Position numbers and translations under genes: made by a program | Part shown: piece by piece, positions 59,451 through 64,000 of the stretch | Layout of the letters: each line of letters starts with the position of its first letter | Position numbering within the stretch: position 1 is the first letter of the stretch | Notes under the pieces: model-generated | The model's input: only the letters and a program-made list of their open reading frames with translations | What the model was told of the DNA's origin: nothing | The model's database searches: none | DNA from: Allomeiothermus silvanus DSM 9946 | GTDB taxonomy: Bacteria; Deinococcota; Deinococci; Deinococcales; Thermaceae | Assembly (NCBI RefSeq): GCF_000092125.1 | Contig: NC_014212.1 | Coordinates: 1,384,001-1,448,000 of the forward strand | Direction: 5' to 3' | DNA: 64,000 nucleotides

Positions 59451-61427
59451 ATGGAAAAACTGATGGTGGCCGGACCCAAACGGCTTGCCAAGGAACTGCT
59501 GGCCGAACTCCAGCGGGCCGGGGTTGTGCATATTGAACCCCTGCGTACTGAAGAACTGGGCGAGTACCGCCTCAGCGCCGATGAAGACGGTGAACTCCGG
59601 CGCTGGGAAGCAGTGGCAGCGGGCGCCGAACATGCCCTGGGGATTTTGGGAAAAGCTGCCACCCCCACTAAGCCCTTCACCGGGAGCCTCTCCGACGCCG
59701 AAGCTATCCTTAAGCCGTGGTTGGAGCGGGCGGAGGTGCTGGGCCGCGAGCGGGCCGCCTTGGAGGAAGAACTCCAGGCTATCCAGCTCTTTGGTTCGGT
59801 GGCCGAGCGACTGGCCGGGCTCACCCACGGCCTTGACCAGAGCCAGCGCCTGGCGGTGATCCCCTTCTTGGTGAGCAAGATCGAGGAACTCGAGCCGGTT
59901 CGGGCTGCTTTGCAGGCTAGCCTGGAAGATCGCTTTTTGCTCGAGTCGGAGGCCCTGCCCAATCAGATAGCAGCGGTGGTGGTGGTGCTCCGCCGCGACC
60001 TCGAGGCCGCCCGCACCGCGCTTTCGCGGCAAGGGCTGGCCGAGTTGCGCTTCCCTGGGGTCTACGGGAACCTTCCGCTGACCCAGGCCGCGGCCCGGAT
60101 GCGTGAGCGTAGCAAACTGGCCCCCGAGGAGCTGATAGGTATCCGCGAGGAGGTAGCCAAGCTCGCCAAGGAGTCCAAAGACTCCCTAGAGGCCTTGTGG
60201 ACCCGCGCTAAAGACGAGGTGGCTCGCTTGCGCTCGCTTGCGGACATGGTAGCGGGCAAGTACGGCTTTGCCTTGATGGGCTGGGTTCCCCAGGATGCCA
60301 AAGGGCGGGTGGAGACCGCCTTGGGGCGGCTTAAAGATCAGATCCTCTATAGCTTCGAACCGGTGGACGAGCATCACGAAGCCCACCAGGTTCCTGTAAC
60401 GCTCAAAAATCCCCCTTGGGCCAAGCCCTTTGAACTGCTGCACGGCTTCCTCAACACCCCCCGCTACGGCGGCTATGACCCTACCGTGATGATCGCCACC
60501 ACCTTCCCCTTTTTCTTCGGCATGGTGGTAGGAGACATGGCCTTTGGGCTGCTGTTTTACCTGTTGGCGCGGCTTTTCGCCGGGTACGCCCGTCGCGGCG
60601 AGACCCTCGAGATTGGCTTCCTGGGAGCCAAAATGGGGCCGGATGTACTCGGCCAGCTCTCCAAAGTGCTCACCTGGATGGCCTTCTGGGCGGTGGTGTG
60701 GGGGTTCCTCTACGGGGAGTTCTTCGGAACTTTCCTGGAGAAGCTCCACGTCTTCTATGATCCTAACCACCACGGGGAAGCCGGTGAGGCCGCCAAGGGG
60801 CTGATCCCCATCCTCATCAACCGCCTCGACTTCGAGCGCACTGCCAACCTGTTGATTGTGATCAGCCTGGCCTTCGGAGTGTTCCAAGTGCTCTACGCCT
60901 TCGCGATACGGGCCTATTACGCCTACAAGCACCGGCACATGGCCCACTTCTGGGAGGGCTTGGGCTACTTGGCCGGACTGGTAGGGTTGGTGGCTTTTGC
61001 TTACACCTTCCAGACTGGGAAGGGGGCTCCCCTTACCTACATCCTGCTCGCGGTGGGTTTGGCCATCTTCCTGGTTTCGGTCTTCCTGGCCCGCATTCCC
61101 CTGATGATCGCCGAGCTTCCTGGAAAGGGCGGGCAGATCCTCAGCTACATCCGTATCTATGCGGTGGGGGTGGCGGGGGCAGTGCTCTACGACCTGGCCA
61201 ACCAAGTAGGCTTTGGTCTAGCCCACAGCCTCGGTATCATTGGAGTTCTGCTCGGCTTGTTGCTGGGTGGATTGATGGTGATCCTCATCACTGCGGTGAC
61301 GCTTTTGGGGCACGTGCTCCAGCCGATCCGTTTGCTGTGGATCGAGTTCGCTTCCAACTTCGGTTTCTACGATGAGAGCGGCAAACCGTACCGGCCTTTC
61401 CGGTCAGTGCGCGGCGAATCTTCGTAG
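59451..61427 (+). CDS. atpI: V/A-type ATP synthase subunit I
   Basis: Protein of 658 aa, equivalent to subunit a of the membrane sector. A long cytoplasmic N-terminal half (~1-325) with coiled-coil segments binds the stalks. Eight C-terminal transmembrane helices carry the ion half-channels; HILSYIRIYAVG-like QILSYIRIYAVGVAG holds the essential Arg. The C-terminus LRPIRLLWIEF-type (LQPIRLLWIEFASNFGFYDE) is typical. A perfect AGGAGG (59427-59432) is 6 nt from a CTG at 59439 that is in frame, but 18 nt from this ATG, so translation may start four codons earlier at CTG. Confidence 0.93.
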   Translation: MEKLMVAGPKRLAKELLAELQRAGVVHIEPLRTEELGEYRLSADEDGELRRWEAVAAGAEHALGILGKAATPTKPFTGSLSDAEAILKPWLERAEVLGRERAALEEELQAIQLFGSVAERLAGLTHGLDQSQRLAVIPFLVSKIEELEPVRAALQASLEDRFLLESEALPNQIAAVVVVLRRDLEAARTALSRQGLAELRFPGVYGNLPLTQAAARMRERSKLAPEELIGIREEVAKLAKESKDSLEALWTRAKDEVARLRSLADMVAGKYGFALMGWVPQDAKGRVETALGRLKDQILYSFEPVDEHHEAHQVPVTLKNPPWAKPFELLHGFLNTPRYGGYDPTVMIATTFPFFFGMVVGDMAFGLLFYLLARLFAGYARRGETLEIGFLGAKMGPDVLGQLSKVLTWMAFWAVVWGFLYGEFFGTFLEKLHVFYDPNHHGEAGEAAKGLIPILINRLDFERTANLLIVISLAFGVFQVLYAFAIRAYYAYKHRHMAHFWEGLGYLAGLVGLVAFAYTFQTGKGAPLTYILLAVGLAIFLVSVFLARIPLMIAELPGKGGQILSYIRIYAVGVAGAVLYDLANQVGFGLAHSLGIIGVLLGLLLGGLMVILITAVTLLGHVLQPIRLLWIEFASNFGFYDESGKPYRPFRSVRGESS

Positions 61428-61463
61428 TCGTAGGTTATCCAGATGAGAGAAGGAGCAAAGGAT

Positions 61464-61766
61464 ATGGCAAAGAAAGTTCTCACGGTGTTGGCGTTTGTTC
61501 TGGTTGCGGCGTTGGCTTTGGCTGAGGAGGCTACCGGGGGCGCTTCGGTGGCGATGAAGGACGGCCTAAAGGCCATCGGCATGGGTTTGGCGCTGGGCTT
61601 AGGCGCTTTGGGTACCGGCGTGGCCCAGTCGGCCATCGGAGCGGCGGCCCTAGGGAGCGTGGTAGAAGACCGTCGCAACATCGGTTTCGCTTTCATCTTC
61701 TTCCTGCTGCCCGAGACGCTGGTGATCTTCGGCTTCGTAGGCTTCTTCTTGCTGCGCGGTCTGTAA
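61464..61766 (+). CDS. atpK: V/A-type ATP synthase subunit L/K (proteolipid ring)
   Basis: Protein of 100 aa. A cleavable signal-like N-terminus (MAKKVLTVLAFVLVAALALA) is followed by two transmembrane helices. The ion-binding Glu is in LLPETLVIFG and the glycine-rich first helix is GMGLALGLGALGTGVAQS. A signal peptide on this subunit is also known in Thermus. ATG 61464 has GGAG 8 nt upstream. Confidence 0.95.
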   Translation: MAKKVLTVLAFVLVAALALAEEATGGASVAMKDGLKAIGMGLALGLGALGTGVAQSAIGAAALGSVVEDRRNIGFAFIFFLLPETLVIFGFVGFFLLRGL

Positions 61767-61792
61767 ATTAGGGGAAACGGAGAGGCGTTTGA

Positions 61793-62359
61793 ATGTCCAA
61801 ACTCGAGGACATCCTAAAACAAGAAGTAAGCTCGGAGATCGCGTCTATCACCGCGGAGGCCGAGGCTAAGGCTCGAGCTATTGTGGAAGCCGCCCAGGCC
61901 CGCGCCGAGGCCCTCAAGGCCAGCCGTCTAAAAGCCCTCGAGGCCGAGCGCCAGGCGGCGTTGCGGCGGGCCGAAAGCGCAGCTGAACTGGTAGTCAATC
62001 AGGCCCGTATCCGCTCGCGTGGCCAGATCGTAGACCAGGTGAAGTCCGGTGTGCGGCAGGCGTTGGCGGCTTTATCCTCGCAACCCGACTACCCGGCCAT
62101 CCTCACCCGGCTGGCCGAAGAAGCCTTGCGCGGGGTAGACCAGCCCCAGATCTTGGTGGTAAACCCCCAGGATGCCCAGCACTTGGAGAGCTGGGCCAAG
62201 AGCAAGGGGCTCGAGCTTAAAACCGATCCCTCGGTTCGCTTGGGGGTGCGCTTGACCTCAGCAGGGGGAAAATCCTACGTGGAAAACACCCTTGCTGAGC
62301 GCCTCGAGCGGGGCTGGGAGGTCTTGTCGGCTAAAGCCGTCAAGGCGATTTGGGGGTAG
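61793..62359 (+). CDS. atpE: V/A-type ATP synthase subunit E
   Basis: Peripheral-stalk protein of 188 aa. The N-terminal Ala/Glu coiled coil (~10-80) pairs with subunit G, and a globular C-terminal domain (~100-188, KSYVENTLAERLERGWEVL) caps the catalytic head. Its stop is directly followed by the subunit C start. Confidence 0.95.
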   Translation: MSKLEDILKQEVSSEIASITAEAEAKARAIVEAAQARAEALKASRLKALEAERQAALRRAESAAELVVNQARIRSRGQIVDQVKSGVRQALAALSSQPDYPAILTRLAEEALRGVDQPQILVVNPQDAQHLESWAKSKGLELKTDPSVRLGVRLTSAGGKSYVENTLAERLERGWEVLSAKAVKAIWG

Positions 62360-63337
62360 ATGGTGTCCTTTGCCTACCTCAACGCCCGGGTGCGTAACCG
62401 CCGGAGCCAAGTTCTGCCGGAGAGCTTTTTCCAGCAGGCCATGAACCAGTCGTTCCCGGAGTTCGTGCGCGCCCTGGGAGAATCCATCTACGGCCCCGAC
62501 CTGGTAGGGGATGGGCTCGCCGATGTGGACCGGGCGGTCTCCAGTCACCTGGCCCGCACGGTAGCGGACCTGCCCGAGCTGGTCACCGGGACCGAGCGCG
62601 AGGCGGTGGCGCTGGCCCTCCTGAGGGCGGACCTCACCAACCTCAAGACCATCCTGCGCGGCAAGGCTGCGGGGCAGAGCCCCGAGGAGATCAAGGCCCG
62701 GCTCTCCGGCGGTACCCTGCCAGAAGTGCTGGTAAGCGCCATGCTCCAAGCCCCGGACGTGCCTTCGGTAGCCCAGGTGCTGCAGCTTCCCACCCACCCG
62801 CTGGCCAAGGCTCTGCGTGCTGCCGCTGCCCGAACCCAAGATCTCTTGGAGATCGAAGTGGCCCTAGACCGGGATTTCTTCGCCTATTCGCTGGAGAAGG
62901 CCCGGCGGTTGGGCCAGGCCTTTTTGGCCTCGTATTTCATGCTCGAGGTGGACGCGATCAACCTCTCCACCGCCTTCAAGCTGCAAGCTTTGGGGGTGCA
63001 GGCGGACCCCGAGCGCTACTTCGTGCCGGGGGGGAGGCTGGTCACCCCGGTGCTGTTTAGCCGGGTAGCCTCGGGTGACCTGGGCGCTTTGGAGAGCCTA
63101 GCTGGGACTCCTCTGGGCCCGGCGGCTTCGGCTCGCGATCTGGCTGCTTTGGAGCGCGGGTTGCGCCGGGCGCTTTTGGATAAGGCCCTGCAGGGTGGGC
63201 GCGACACCCTGGGAGCAGGGATGGCTTTGGCCTATATCCGCGAGAAAGAGTGGGAGGCAGCCCGGGTGCGGCTTTTGGCCCGGCGAGCTTTTTACGGCCT
63301 GCCTGTCGCCGCTATTGAGAAGGAGGTCTTCCTGTGA
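62360..63337 (+). CDS. atpC: V/A-type ATP synthase subunit C
   Basis: Protein of 325 aa, helical, forming the funnel that links the central rotor shaft to the proteolipid ring. FAYLNARVRNRRSQVLP at the start and KLKTI-like LTNLKTILRGKAAG are family landmarks. It begins at the base after the subunit E stop and overlaps subunit F by 4 bp. Confidence 0.94.
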   Translation: MVSFAYLNARVRNRRSQVLPESFFQQAMNQSFPEFVRALGESIYGPDLVGDGLADVDRAVSSHLARTVADLPELVTGTEREAVALALLRADLTNLKTILRGKAAGQSPEEIKARLSGGTLPEVLVSAMLQAPDVPSVAQVLQLPTHPLAKALRAAAARTQDLLEIEVALDRDFFAYSLEKARRLGQAFLASYFMLEVDAINLSTAFKLQALGVQADPERYFVPGGRLVTPVLFSRVASGDLGALESLAGTPLGPAASARDLAALERGLRRALLDKALQGGRDTLGAGMALAYIREKEWEAARVRLLARRAFYGLPVAAIEKEVFL

Positions 63338-63654
63338 AGATCGCCGTGCTCACCGACCCTGACACTGCTACTGGCTTCCGGCTGGCAGGGCTCGAGGCGG
63401 TCTCGGCCAGCCCTGCCGAGGCGGCTTCCAAGCTGATCGAGATGATTGCCTCCAATCGCTACGCCCTGATCGCCGTGGACGAAGGGCTATTGCCTGATCC
63501 CAACCGCACTGCCGAACGGGCCATGCGCGGGCGCGAGGTGCCGGTGCTGCTGTCGCTGCCCAACCTGCTCTCGGCCTTTAGCGGCGGGACCGACGCCAAG
63601 CTGTACATGCGCCGGCTGGTGCGGGACACCATCGGTTTTGACATCAAGCTATGA
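63334..63654 (+). CDS. atpF: V/A-type ATP synthase subunit F
   Basis: Central-rotor protein of 106 aa with a Rossmann-like core (MKIAVLTDPDTATGFRLAGL) and a C-terminal segment reaching the head. It starts with GTG overlapping the subunit C stop (GTGA). Confidence 0.94.
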   Translation: MKIAVLTDPDTATGFRLAGLEAVSASPAEAASKLIEMIASNRYALIAVDEGLLPDPNRTAERAMRGREVPVLLSLPNLLSAFSGGTDAKLYMRRLVRDTIGFDIKL

Positions 63655-63751
63655 GGGGGCCGGGGGCATAGAGCGCCGGGAACGGTTAGAATTCTGATCT
63701 CGGAACTCTGGCCTGGCCCTCTAAGAATCCCCACACGAGGAGGACAAAGAC

Positions 63752-64000
63752 GTGGGAATCATCAAGAAAATCGCAGGACCTGCGGTGATCGCCGAGAACC
63801 TCGAGGGCGCCAAGATGTACGACATCGTGCGCGTCGGCAAGGAGAAGTTGGTCGGCGAGATCATCCGCCTCGACGGTGAAACCGCCTTCGTGCAGGTCTA
63901 CGAAGATACCAACGGGCTCCAGGTAGGCGAAGAGGTGGTCACCACCGGACTCCCGCTGGCCGTAGAGCTGGGGCCGGGGATGCTCAACGGTATCTTCGAC
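63752..64000 (+). CDS. atpA: V/A-type ATP synthase catalytic subunit A (5' part)
   Basis: First 83 codons of the catalytic subunit, cut by the window edge. It has a GTG start after GAGGAGG. The beta-barrel domain ([20 protein letters not shown]) and [20 protein letters not shown] are nearly the Thermus sequence. A 97-bp gap separates it from subunit F, longer than the other joints in the operon. Confidence 0.96.
   Translation, partial: MGIIKKIAGPAVIAENLEGAKMYDIVRVGKEKLVGEIIRLDGETAFVQVYEDTNGLQVGEEVVTTGLPLAVELGPGMLNGIFD

Overview
This 64 kb window is GC-rich chromosomal DNA from the Deinococcus-Thermus lineage, most likely a Meiothermus-type thermophile. The main reasons are a V/A-type ATP synthase operon in the Thermus order (G-I-L-E-C-F-A), AddAB instead of RecBCD, candidate leaderless promoters (a -10 box 6-9 nt before the ATG), a Lpt-like envelope pathway, and very frequent CTCGAG palindromes. 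The species is inferred, not shown. Nothing looks like a prophage, integrative element or CRISPR array. The mobile signal is a set of short interspersed repeats.

Layout. 0.1-4.2 kb: a sensor histidine kinase, then a SCO1-like copper chaperone overlapping a cytochrome c/copper-monooxygenase fusion, and a small secreted protein. 4.2-9.4 kb: addB-addA. 9.5-15.1 kb: a small membrane protein, an OsmC protein, and a minus-strand run of LptC/A-like, LptD-like, LptF/G-like and sugar-aminotransferase genes. 15.4-18.5 kb: an AMIN-amidase, an RlmI-type methyltransferase, tRNA-Met and a LapA-like protein. 18.7-24.3 kb: two secreted GH13 enzymes, a type I pullulanase and an alpha-amylase-like enzyme. 24.4-30 kb: AzlCD, an HNH protein, an ABC exporter and an S41 protease. 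30-34 kb: FtsE, long-form HPF, an EnvC-like factor and FtsX. 34-46.4 kb: a two-carbon metabolism block (glycerate 2-kinase, glyoxal-oxidase-like lipoprotein, GlcF, GlcE, GlcD, malate synthase) interrupted by a DUF4129-MoxR-DUF58 trio. 46.5-50.5 kb: SpeH and sdhCDAB. 50.7-58.7 kb: a dynamin-like GTPase, a histone H1-like basic protein, an acyl-CoA synthetase, a Ser/Thr kinase, a UPF0173 hydrolase, two small unknowns and a second RlmI-type methyltransferase. 59 kb to the end: the ATP synthase operon, cut inside subunit A.

How the parts fit. The glc genes, glyoxal-oxidase-like protein, malate synthase and glycerate kinase could feed glycolaldehyde, glyoxal or glycolate carbon through glyoxylate to malate and glycerate. 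FtsEX, a LytM factor without catalytic residues and an AMIN-amidase make up a plausible daughter-cell separation pathway. The two GH13 enzymes are secreted for alpha-glucan use, with a LacI-type palindrome upstream of the first.

The most distinctive structure is a ~30 bp GC-rich repeat (core TTTTCGCGGCGATAGCCGGG) present six times. Three copies lie in frame inside protein-coding genes. One is directly visible as an extra nine to ten residues in the amylase relative to the neighbouring pullulanase. Two further repeat families, a 16-bp-TIR MITE-like element and a 39 bp tandem repeat, share the same intergenic regions.
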